Assembly (NCBI RefSeq): GCF_000003815.2
Contig: NC_049981.1
Span: 12,555,625 to 12,619,624 of the forward strand
Direction of reading: 5' to 3'
DNA length: 64,000 nt
Source: Branchiostoma floridae
Lineage: Eukaryota > Chordata > Leptocardii > Amphioxiformes > Branchiostomatidae
The stretch's first letter is position 1, and every line of letters begins with the position of its first letter. Below are positions 37,330 through 55,127 of this stretch, piece after piece. Under the pieces are notes generated by a model. The model was given only the letters and a program-made list of their open reading frames with translations, was not told the origin of the DNA and searched no databases. Made by a program: the position numbers and the translations under genes.

Positions 37330-38245
37330 AGGCGAGAAAGGGTTTCATCGGTAAGTTTCAAAAGACGCGGAGTTTTTGGTCCAAGATTTCATGACACTAC
37401 CACCGGTACTGCACACGGCATATTTTAGACATTTTAGCCATCTCTCCTCATGATATGAATTCATCTATTCACAAACTGTACGGAAACTAGTTGGGAGAAT
37501 TCCTTTGAGTGCTTGACGGTCATTTTATTTCTTGTTCTACCGGGAACAATCAAGATTTCAACTTTGATTTGTGTAAACAATGACATTATATAATGTCCTT
37601 GGTTGAAACAATGAGCTTTTATCAGTGATAAAAGCTCCTTGGTTGAAATAAGTAAATTAGATATAAACGGCCCCTGTTAATTAGTTGTGTGTCTGTCACA
37701 CTAGAAAAGGTTACATCGGAAAGTTTTAAAAGACAGAGTTTTGACTCCATGGTTTCATCGGTCTTTCATGACACGGTCAGCTGCACACGGCACCTTTCAG
37801 ACAATTTTTGCTATCTCGCCTCATATGCATGTTGAGTGCACCTTATCTATTCAGAAACAAACTTGAAAGAGTTGTGAGAATTCCCTTGGCGGTCATTCTT
37901 GTGATTTGCAGGGAACAATGGACATTTCAACTTTGATTTGCCGAAATAAGTAGATTAGATATACAGGCCCCTGTTGATTAGTTGTGTGTCTGTCACACGA
38001 GAAAAGATTTCATCAAAAAGTTTCAAAACACGCGTACGGAGTTTTGGCTCCACGGTCTCATGACGCTGGTACGTCACAAATTTTGCCATCTCGCGTGATG
38101 ATGAGTTCACCTATCTATTCACCAACAAACTTCACGGAAACTACGATCGTATTTGAGAGAATTCTCTTGACGGTCATTTACTTCTTGCTACCAGTCGGGA
38201 ACAACCGAGATTTCGACTTTGATTTGTTGTATAAAATTTGTTGAT
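37330..38245 (+). repeat. Three tandem units of about 300 bp
   Basis: Units at about 37335, 37700 and 38000 each run from GAAAAGGTTTCATCG through AGTTTTGGCTCC, TTCATGAC, CGGTCATT and GGGAACAA to TTTGACTTTGATTTG. Between the first two, GAGCTTTTATCAGTGATAAAAGCTC forms a hairpin (about 37613). A GT-rich simple repeat lies at 37255-37325. Confidence 0.7.
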
Positions 38246-38772
38246 TAGTCAACTCAGTTCTCGCTCAAGAAAACAATCGGACAGTAGTTGTCTACGAAAC
38301 CAAATTGACAGTCACTGATTTTTTGGTCAATTTATCAAGACAAACAGCGCCATGGAAACAATTGTGTGATGTTTTGTCCTAGGGCTGTGAAGAACAGGTG
38401 TTTGTCTTTAAAATCAGTATGCAGCTAATTGCAGCTCCTCTGTTGTCTTTAAACGGTCGTTATAGAGAACTTATAGGGCTTGATCAATAATGCTATATAT
38501 TTGGCAGAAATGTATTCTTGTGAGAGTGAGAGAGTATTCTTAGACAAATTGATCTCAGATAATTTGTCTAAAACCGAAGAACGGAAGAGTTACTAAGTAC
38601 TTGATACTATCTTCACATAGTAGAACCGGTCAAACCACATACAGGAGGACACGCCTACAAACAGAAAGATTGAGAGTATATCACATGAGAGACAACGGAT
38701 TTACATAAATTTAACATAATTATAGGGCGTGGGCAGGTACTGGTATTTAACCCCATTCCCCCTTGCACTCCC

Positions 38773-38855
38773 GCATTCCTTCGACAATCCCTCTCCCGAC
38801 CTGACAAGAAGAAGGATCTACAGACTCAAGTCCTACCGTGAACTCCAGAAACGCA
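38773..38855 (+). promoter_or_regulatory. Leader exon, copy C (upstream of the WSC gene)
   Basis: Matches the 3' part of the leader exons at 25077 and 30963, including the donor CGCA|GTAAGTAACC. A deletion of about 70 bases has removed the TATAAAG box and the ATG, so any use would be as an untranslated first exon. The next acceptor downstream (39555) opens the WSC gene. Confidence 0.5.
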
Positions 38856-39560
38856 GTAAGTAACCACAAAGTCAGGCATTGGCGGTCGTTTTACATATCT
38901 GTGTTCATACATGTGTATTTTTTGTTAGTACTATCAAGGAGGTTGAAAAGAGGGTACTATATATGCATTTTTAGTTGTAGCCAAAATTCGGCCTACTTTA
39001 GTTCTAGCTCGCCCTATTAAGGCTCTAACCATCTCTTTTCTGCCAAAAATGGGACCAACATTTGGAGTGAAGAAATTATGTCATATCTAAAAGACATTGC
39101 AACGGCATTGAATTTTGTTAAACGAAAGTTTGTGGAGCATTATCTATATACATTATGTCTCGCCTGAATGCGTTCACTAGTATCAACAAACATACTAACG
39201 TTATAGTTAACTTGTGAAGTTGTATATGTACGGAGTAGAATGAGTATCCTCTGGATAGAATGATGAGGAAACTGTTGGACTGTTGTTTGTACAATCATGC
39301 AGAATTTACTGGGGAACATTTCAACTGAGAACCTTATCATAGCTGAAATCTGTACATCAAGAACCGGTCTTTCTACTTTCTTGGGCGTCTTCGTTCTCAT
39401 GTTTTCTTTAGGTAACCAAAATGGCTTTTTAAGCTTTCTTCTTCCTGTCTACTCGCCGATCAGACCAAATCGTTCATCCTCACATAAGTTTATGTCTGTA
39501 TGTCTTCAAAGTACAACGTAATAGTAACCATTATTGTTTTGTTTATTTTGAGCAGACACC

Positions 39561-40893
39561 ATGAAGGTTTTTACTTGCACGCTGCTCGTTGTGGTACTTC
39601 TGGCGGTGGCTAAACAAAGCTCTGCCGCGGAGTACAAGGGTTGCTACGTGAAGAACTACGGAGAGCCCTACTTCCCGTACAGCTTGGTAGACAGGAAGAT
39701 GAGCAACGACATGTGTATCCAGCACTGTCGGGCCCAGGGCAAGCCGTATGCAGGTACGTTCTCCGTCTGGGTGGATTGTGATGAACTTTAATCTGTGATT
39801 TGATAGGTGTTGGAAAGACAAAGCTTGTGGTCTATTTTGGGCCTCCTGGTGCATGACCTTATTACTGCAGCAGAACATCACTTTTTTATCATCTTTTGTC
39901 CTAAACATGCTTCGGCCTTATCGTTCGTGTTATCTAATGTTACATGTTGTATTTTTTCCTTAATAGGAACCAAGAGTGTTCGTTGCGGCTGCGGTACTGA
40001 GGAGCACGTGGTAGAAATGACGAAAGCTGAGGAAAGCGACTGTACCAACGACTGTAAGGCAGGAGGGGGGATCTGTGGAGGCTACGCCAGGCTGTCAGTG
40101 TACAGCACCGCCCAAGGTAACCAAAAACATATTTCCAACTGAAACGTTACAATATGAGGTGTAGTCTACACATGTTGCGTGGATATTGTCAATTTGGTAC
40201 AATTTTATACGTAACAGTTTATATTTTTCTCATTTGCCACTCAATAAAACTGTTTTGGTCGCAAGGCCATGTTCATTTTAACATACCCATGACATATCGA
40301 CACATTTTGTCATATCATATAGCGCTACTATAAATTCCACAATGCAGCAGCAAAATGAGGAAATAATTACATGTGTGCCGTACTTTGCAAACACAAAATA
40401 TCGAAAAATGGCTAGCAATTTTGTAGAATGCCATATTCAAAGAAAACGAAGTTTAAGAATAAAGATGGAGAATCTATTAATAATATTCAGTATACCATAG
40501 TCTGTGTTTTCGGCCATTTTGTCAACCTTCCTGGCCAGTTAGTTCTCATAATGAAGTCAACTATTTTTTTTTGCCAAACGTTTTTTTTTATTCTCAGACT
40601 CGCACCAGTGATATTTTGGGGATGTCATTCATATAATCACATCAACGTTACATGGCCTAGTGCAAATGATACAATCGTTGTTCCAGAGTTTGTCAAATCA
40701 ACTTAATCGTCTTCCTCTTCCCCCAGAAAAGCGGATGTTAAACTTGAGGGAGGTTCTTGGCGACTTGACCGACACCTTGGAGACACTGGAAAACGCCTAC
40801 AAACGGGAGATGGGCGAGACGGAAGACTTTGAGGAGGACATGAGTGAGCTGGAAGACATGGAGGCCGCTGGTATGGCTGAAGACGAGGAGTAA
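39561..40893 (+). CDS. Secreted WSC-domain protein with acidic C-terminus
   Basis: Exons 39561-39753, 39967-40116 and 40727-40893 give 169 residues; phases agree. The acceptor AGCAG|ACACC puts the ATG five bases into its exon, so an upstream leader exon is expected. Residues 1-22 (MKVFTCTLLVVVLLAVAKQS..) are a signal peptide. Residues 25-113 form a WSC domain, a cysteine-rich carbohydrate-binding fold: GCYVKN, MCIQHCRAQ, the CGCG block, a DCTNDC-type pair and CGGYARLSVYS. The last exon encodes a heptad-like helix (LGDLTDTLETLENAY) and a strongly acidic end (..MAEDEE). No membrane segment is seen. Possible roles include lectin or innate recognition, but none is shown. Both flanks are homologous to those of AIF1. 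Confidence 0.85.
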
Positions 40894-40924
40894 CACTACT
40901 AGCAATAAATTTAGTATATAGCAC

Positions 40925-42668
40925 GCCTTACAAGTTGTCTGAGTAGGGATATTACAAAAGTGAGCAGAAACAAATTTTCCTTGACTATTGGTACCACGGA
41001 AGGGATTTTCAGTTGTCTTAAAACCCTCGGGCAAACTTTAACTATCCGAATGGAGTGCAGAATGTGTGTAGATTAAATCGAGTCCTTGGTTTCATCGGTG
41101 AACTAGTTTTATGTTGGGGAATGAAGAGTGTTACAGGTAGAGTAAAGCATGTTTGCATGATTTCATCATCAATTTTTAACTTTGTCTAAATTGATATTTA
41201 CCACGGTGTGGATCAACGTTACATGTATTTCAATGGCACAAATTGTACTTTACGGTCGCATACGCTTATACGGTATAATCATAATTGTTTTCAATCGCGT
41301 TTAATACTGGTACTTGGTTTAACATGTATGGAAAGTATAATAAAATTGGAGGTCGATTAAGACGATGGCTTTATGTTTTTAATTTCAAAATCTGTGTCAG
41401 ATGGCTGTGTCATGTCGTTTCAGTTGACAAAATTGTCTAAATGATAAATGGCACTGTTTCTGGTGGGTGATTTAGTTGTTAATTAAGGGTCATTTTCTGG
41501 ACAAAGAATAATTACAGAAGATGACCCCACTCTTTGAGTGAGCAGCAGTGTTTGGCACCGTACCGCCAGGCATTTTGGAACAATGGCCAGTACAGATAAA
41601 ACATATTTTTGTTGGCATTACTTTGTCTGCTGACCCAGAACAGGTGGAACGAACCCCGTGAGTAATCGCTACAGGTGACACTGTGTTGTCTTTGATGTCA
41701 GAATAAAAGATAAACCTTGGGTGAAGGGTTTAAAGACATTGTTATTATTGGTGATGAGGGTATGAAACACCTTAGCCCACAAACACATCACTGATCGCCG
41801 GTGTTGCTGTCTTAAATTGAGCAGCATTCTCCAAGTATTATTATAATGATAGAATGTAATTCCCTTGTGATCTGTGTCTTTGGTACATAGTCCCCTTAGC
41901 TATCGTTTTTGTTCGTTAGACTTGTGTAGCTCGGAAAACTGTATCTATGAACTGTTAAATGTGCATCAGTAGTTGAGACCGACCAAGTGACACATCCCTC
42001 GTAAAATTACATTTGTCTGCAATAGCCAGCCGCAGTTTTGTTCAAAATCGCTATACAGTAATTCATTCACACAAACAAGTACACACACACAAACGCAATC
42101 GAAAACATAGTTGCAAGGGAAGGTAATAAGAGAGGAAGAATGTGATCATGCTGCTCAAGTCCTGATCGCGCCTTGTGGTTCTGCAGTTTGCAATCGTGGT
42201 TGGGACGATTTTTCTGCAATGATATTACAAACTGCTAGGCGGTGCTTTTGAACTGTCAAAAATCATACATGTCCTCCTTGATGTACCCGTCTTGCCAAAT
42301 ACATGTAGCATGCTGTTAAGTAATGGAACAAAGGCAGCCACAATATAACAAACTATGCAGTTACAGCTAGACGACAAACTGCACTTGTATTCTTATGAAC
42401 ACAACCCGACAGGGTTAAATTTAGGGCTAAACTATTGGGCACAACTCAGCATTAAGTAAGCATTAAGATGGTTGAAATAATCAGGCACCTACCATTCTAA
42501 TAGCCATGAAAATACACAAGAAAGACAAAATCAGTGACTATACCAACTTTAATCTATTTGTATTACTATCAGTGATAAGTTGATGAAACAAATTCCCAAA
42601 TAAGTCATTTAAAATGAAAGTGTAACAAACACAGTTGGTCCATTTTTTATCGAAAGGACAATCCCAAA
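40925..42668 (+). repeat. Duplicated 3' flank, copy 2 (after the WSC gene)
   Basis: Collinear with 34000-35595. The polyadenylation signal AATAAA at 41339-41344 falls in it; the AIF1 copy reads AATAGA at the same place. It contains the third triplicated segment (41450-41770). No exon is supported. Confidence 0.8.
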
Positions 42669-43209
42669 GAATACACAATGTCATTATAAAAGTCTGTTCT
42701 AAGTATACCACAAAGATTTACATACTAGACACAAGCCTCTTGTGCTAGACTTTCTTGTTGAAAATGAATGTAGTCTTCAATGATTTGGGTTGCTGAACAT
42801 ATCTTCACTTTACTGCTCTACTTTGAGGATCGTACAATTAAAATTGTAAAGCTGTTACCATGTAGTAGTGGTATCTAAACCTAGTTACATGTATTTGGTT
42901 CTACAACATTAGAACAGTTGAGATTTTCCCACCAGTGCCACCACATGTACAAATATTTAGGTTGATAAAATATCAGAGTTCTTGTCGCACCAGTTGATAG
43001 TCCATTTAGGTGCCAGAAAGACTACTGAAAAGTTGGCGAGACAGTCTTCTTAACTTGTGCAAAAGGAACTCTGATATGCACAAAACTTGCGTTACTGTTG
43101 TTGACTGAACAGTAGTGTACATGTTGCTTTGCCATTCCATGTACAAGTGTTTAGGAAACCACTCTGCTTCCCTGGCCTGGACAGTAGTGTATAGTCTATG
43201 ACTGTGTGT
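42669..43209 (-). other. 3' flank of SMU1
   Basis: Non-coding. It probably contains the SMU1 3' UTR, read leftward. No clear polyadenylation signal was fixed. Confidence 0.4.
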
Positions 43210-50732
<7,523 letters not shown>

Positions 50733-51446
50733 CTTGGATGCGTCTTGAAAAACGTAGTCTCGTCAGCAACGAGACTTGAGAGAATTTCAGATTGTTGAGC
50801 CACTTAAAAGAAATTAGCCGTGAAAAGCACACAAACTTCTGTCCTATTGATAAATGTTCGTTTTCTACTTCAATATGAGTATGTAAATATTTCAATAATA
50901 CCTTTTTTAAAGAGTATTTTCACTTTCTGTCTCACGTGATCAAGGTTATGAACGAGACTTCAGGTCGTTGACCTTTGGCCTGTTTACAAACTATCTGCTG
51001 TGCCTGTCAGTCATCATTTTCAGTGCAAGAAAAGAATGGAATTTTGGTGTTTCTTCGCCTGACAAGGAAAAATCGCTAAACCTGAGGGGTTGGGAGTGTT
51101 CAGGTTAGTCATCAGAAATTGCGTAAGTTGAGGAAAACATCGTAACACTGCAGGTGGCGTGAAAGTTTTAACGGGAAATACAAGGCCTATGACTATCATG
51201 TGATGAGTTATTGATATTTTTAAACCGGTATCTTTCTTATGTTTCTTACCCAACGTCATTCATTTTTTAAAATCTCTGTTAACGAATTTGCAGCAGAAAC
51301 AAATCATCTTTAACTTTAAGATTCTGTTATTTTCAACTTACAGATCATGACAGACTTGATGCAGGCATCCTAATGAATCTTTTAAGATACTTTGAGAAAT
51401 TTAGTCAAGATTTGGAGGACTCTTAAGACTTGAGGTAAAGTTCGAG
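50733..51446. promoter_or_regulatory. Shared promoter region of SMU1 and the LRR gene
   Basis: The start codons are 714 bases apart and divergent. The SMU1 ATG lies inside CCAAGATGGCGC (50727-50738, minus strand), a YY1-type site. A palindromic E-box TCACGTGA is at 50932-50939. No TATA box was assigned. An acceptor-like CAG at about 51343 could open the coding exon of the LRR gene if a 5' UTR exon exists. Confidence 0.5.
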
Positions 51447-54400
51447 ATGTTTCCTTCGCTGGTGTTTGGAGAGGGCATCGTCCCACAGATATCGCTGGCA
51501 TACAACGAGTTGACGGAAATTCCCGCGGACTTTCACAAGCACCAAGATTCACTGGAGATCCTGGACCTGAGCCACAACAAGATTTCGTATCCTTATTATC
51601 ATAACGTTATTTGTGATGCAGGGTTATCTCATGAGTTATGTATTAGCTTTACTAAGTGCTTAACTGTAGAGTACTGCCAATGCTTTGCTGTTGAGCAGTT
51701 GCAGGTTTAAACCCTTGCTAGGTCACACAAAGACTTTCAAAATAGTAGTACATTTCATTTTTTGTATGTATTTGTATGTATGCATAAACTATGACATACA
51801 CATGAAACCCCTGCTAGGTCACACCAAAGACTTTCAAAATAGTGCATTAATTTCATGGATGTATATATAATGCTTTCCCTGCTTTAAAAAGAACACTCAT
51901 CAATTATCTTATGAAAAAGAGTACTAAGTATGATAGTTAAACATGTACCACTAAGTTTGAATTTTGATGTACTAGAATTAGTAAGGCTTGCACAACTGTG
52001 TAGCCCAAGGGCTACAGAAGAGGAGATGGGCACAGCCCTATACATACCATAAGGTGTGGGGAGGATTTTAGCTTCAGCCTTAAATAAATTCAGAATATTT
52101 TTTATCATCATTCATTTTACTTTTATATAAAGGTTCATTTAAGTGCTTGATTACAAGTTGGTATCCCTTAACATTGTTCAAAAACAGGTCTCTGCTGCCT
52201 CTGATGGACTTCAAGCGACTGAACACGCTTATCTTGGACAACAACGGCCTGACGTCACACGTCAAGTTTCCCCCCCTCCCCAGCCTCCACACACTCTGGG
52301 TCAACCATAACAACATCACCAACCTCTCCGTCTTCATCGAAACTGTTGCAAAATGCTTCCCAAACCTCAGGTATACTAGAGGTATTAGAAACAGACTCAA
52401 GCAGCTAGCACGGGTTGTATTTCAATATTTTTTGATATAATGGGCCTCCTAGCAGCTTTCTGCAGTACTGAGCAGAACCTCTGGTTTTCAAATCTTATCA
52501 AATGATTTTTAAGCAGCAGAATCTTTTGGGGCCAAGATCAAATGTCTGGATTTGACCCTCTAGCAGCTTTTTTCTTTACTGCAGAGGTCTGATGTATGAG
52601 AGAGCTTCAGGCATCTATTAAAGCTTTTACTGCATTCTGCATATAAAAGACCCTGGCACAGGTATTGAGATTTAGAGTAGGAATGACCCAGTGTGCTTGA
52701 CTGAAAACACAAACTTTGGCAAGGCATGCATTGCACTAATACAGGTAGCTATATACAGTACAAGTGCTACACTTTGCAGCAGTCTGAGGTCGTCTGCTTT
52801 GTCTTTCCCTTTTACTGGAATTGATATCCTTAAAAAAGATAGTCATTATTAAGATTAGTTATTTACATAATGTATTAGTTTTGTCTAATAAGTGAAAATC
52901 ATGATCATGCAGTGATTTTTAAGATTTTTATATGATACCGTATGTTACAATGGCCATATTTTGTTCCTCTGTAGGTTCCTGAGCATGATGAACAATGAGG
53001 CAGCCCCAAGTTACTTCAATGGAGGAACAGTCCCACAGTATCTGGACTACAGGTCTGTCTTTTTTGTTACCTTCGTGAAAGAGGTTTTGCTTACAGTACC
53101 TTGTTTTTATGTGCATGGGTATTGCGCTTGACCTAGTTGTGGTGTAGGTAAGCGGGTAGATGTTGACAGTTGAGATATGTAAGATGCATGCGATTGCTAG
53201 GTCTCCTAGCAGCTTCCCTTGGTACTGCAGTGAAATTTCCTGTTGTCAGGCTACTTGTTCTTGATTTTTGGAGTGATTAGCTTTTGGGGATGGGAATTGG
53301 GGCCCTCTATAGCTACCAGCTTATGCTTGTATTGTTTGAAACTCTCTATCTTTGCAACATAGTAGTACTGAGAAATTTAGTATCGCAGCATATTGCAATA
53401 TGGCTTGTGGGGCCAGTACAATTATTTGGATGAAATCAACTCTTTTAAATCGTATGCATGTCTCTCCCAAACTTGGCCAAAGACAATATGTCATCAGCCG
53501 GTTGGCAAAGCTGGAGACTCTTGATGACCGACCAATCAGCAAGGACCAGCGGGAGGAGGCGGAGAGAATCTACGGTCGCAGGCAGAGCGAAGACAACAAG
53601 GGCAAGAAAAAGGTAAATGCAATATTACTATTAGGTATTGTATACTATGACTTTTTGTAATTTCTAGGGTGCCTTAAAGCATTCACATGAATTTCATGAA
53701 AAGACATGAATCACTATTCTCACAACAAACACAGTCCTTTTGATTCTGTACAAACTGCAAACCGCTGCCAGGGTCAGGTGACAAAGCATGATATTCAAGA
53801 GGCAATGTTGAGATGCGATGATGGGGAAGATGGCAAGACACTTTAAAGTGATGCTTAAGAGTAGCTCACAGGTTTTGTGACTTACAGTCAAAATTTTATT
53901 GCGGGTAGAAAACTAGAAATGCTAACCAGCAGATCTTCTCCCAATGCAACGGTTGGCTGGTTTGCATAAAAAGGCTGCATTCTCATGTTATTAGATTCCT
54001 AGGATTTGTATACAGTATAATAGATATGCTTTCATTAGATTCACCATTTTGTATCATTCATGCAAATGCTTATTAGGCACCCCTGAATTTAGAGATTTTC
54101 CAAATTTCTACATATGATTATGATGCATATTTTTGATGCAAGGGTCTAAACAGTGATAATCACTTCAAGTCAGCCGATAGATTTTGTTTTGCATCATAAT
54201 GTAGTGATTACACTTGATCTGTTGATGAATTTTGAATGTTTCAAACTGTAGCATAAAGAAAAACTGGATATTAAGTAACTGGAACAGAGATAAAATCTCA
54301 AGCACCATAGGTTCTTTCATTGCAGGATTGTTTTTCAAGAAATACAATATTGATATGACAGGCAATTTTGATGATACCGGAAGTTTTCTTGACATTCTGT

Positions 54401-54466
54401 TTGACATTATTTTTGCAGAAGTCATCAAGAAAGAAGTCAGCTCAGCACATGGAAAACAGAAGATAG
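51447..54466 (+). CDS. LRMDA: Leucine-rich repeat protein, LRMDA-like
   Basis: Exons 51447-51586, 52188-52370, 52975-53052, 53483-53612 and 54419-54466 give 192 residues; phases agree. Repeats read [47 protein letters not shown] and [17 protein letters not shown]. They are followed by the LRR cap region [37 protein letters not shown] and a basic tail (..[15 protein letters not shown]). Length, the NEA-P-YFNGG segment and the cap resemble LRMDA (C10orf11), linked to melanocyte differentiation in vertebrates. That assignment is from memory of the family. The exon 1 donor is TC|GTATCC. Polyadenylation signal AATAAA at 54588. Confidence 0.8.
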
Positions 54467-54587
54467 ATATTAAAAGCACTTCCAGCATCATGTTGTGTAC
54501 ATTTTAGATACAAAATACTTGTAATGAGAAAGCTGGGAAGCAATCATGTATTACCATTGGACTGAGCATCACAGTGTATTTTTAGAC

Positions 54588-54593
54588 AATAAA
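54588..54593 (+). terminator. Polyadenylation signal of the LRR gene
   Basis: AATAAA 122 bases after the stop codon, the first good signal downstream. Confidence 0.6.
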
Positions 54594-54762
54594 TTTATTA
54601 ATCTACCTCTATAATAACATAATGACTCAAGTTATAATCACATTATTATGAACCAAATTTTCTAGTATGTGAGAGGGGAATCACTAGTAGTAATTTTGCT
54701 CAAATGTCTTCATTAAATGGTTATGATAGAAAATCTACAGGTGCATTGATTTTATATATTTA

Positions 54763-55127
54763 GGCCACACCAATTTAAATCCTTGGTTCACGGATTTTTT
54801 CATAAAAAATATGGAGCGAGAGGGCGAAATAAAAATAAAAATAATAAAATGGTTGGGGTAAAGGTAAATGCTAATCCAAAACATAAAGAATAAAAAGTTT
54901 TCAGCTTGAAAAAGTACAAAAACTGTAAATAATGACTGTACAGTAACAGCACCTGTTCGTTGAAAATTACAAAAGTAGTGTCAGTTTTTATGTTTGCTAC
55001 ACCAGAAAGTTGGTGAATGGTTTCATTATTGGTGAAAATTTGCTGAGTGGTATTTTCATTTTTATTTTTTTTCCAAAAAAATAGGAGCGAGCGAATCCGT
55101 GAACCAAGAAATTAAATTGTTGTGGCC
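54763..55127. mobile_element. MITE with TTA target duplication
   Basis: 365 bp bounded by TTA on both sides. The ends GGCCACACCAATTTAAATCC and ..AATTAAATTGTTGTGGCC are inverted copies. The next segment, TTGGTTCACGGAT, is mirrored by ATCCGTGAACCAA, and GGAGCGAG occurs at the inner end of each arm. The arms are about 55 bp. TTA duplication again suggests PIF/Harbinger. Confidence 0.75.

Larger units (their letters stand above)
35580..39200 (+). repeat. Duplicated block, copy C (rearranged)
   Basis: 35580-36790 matches the sequence after the finger exon in copies A and B. 38480-39200 matches the part around the leader exon and start of the intron, staying collinear with copy B (TTTGGAGTGAAG..ATGTCTCGCCTGAAT). 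The finger exons themselves are absent. The intervening 36790-38480 is unrelated to A and B and contains the three tandem units described separately. Confidence 0.75.
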
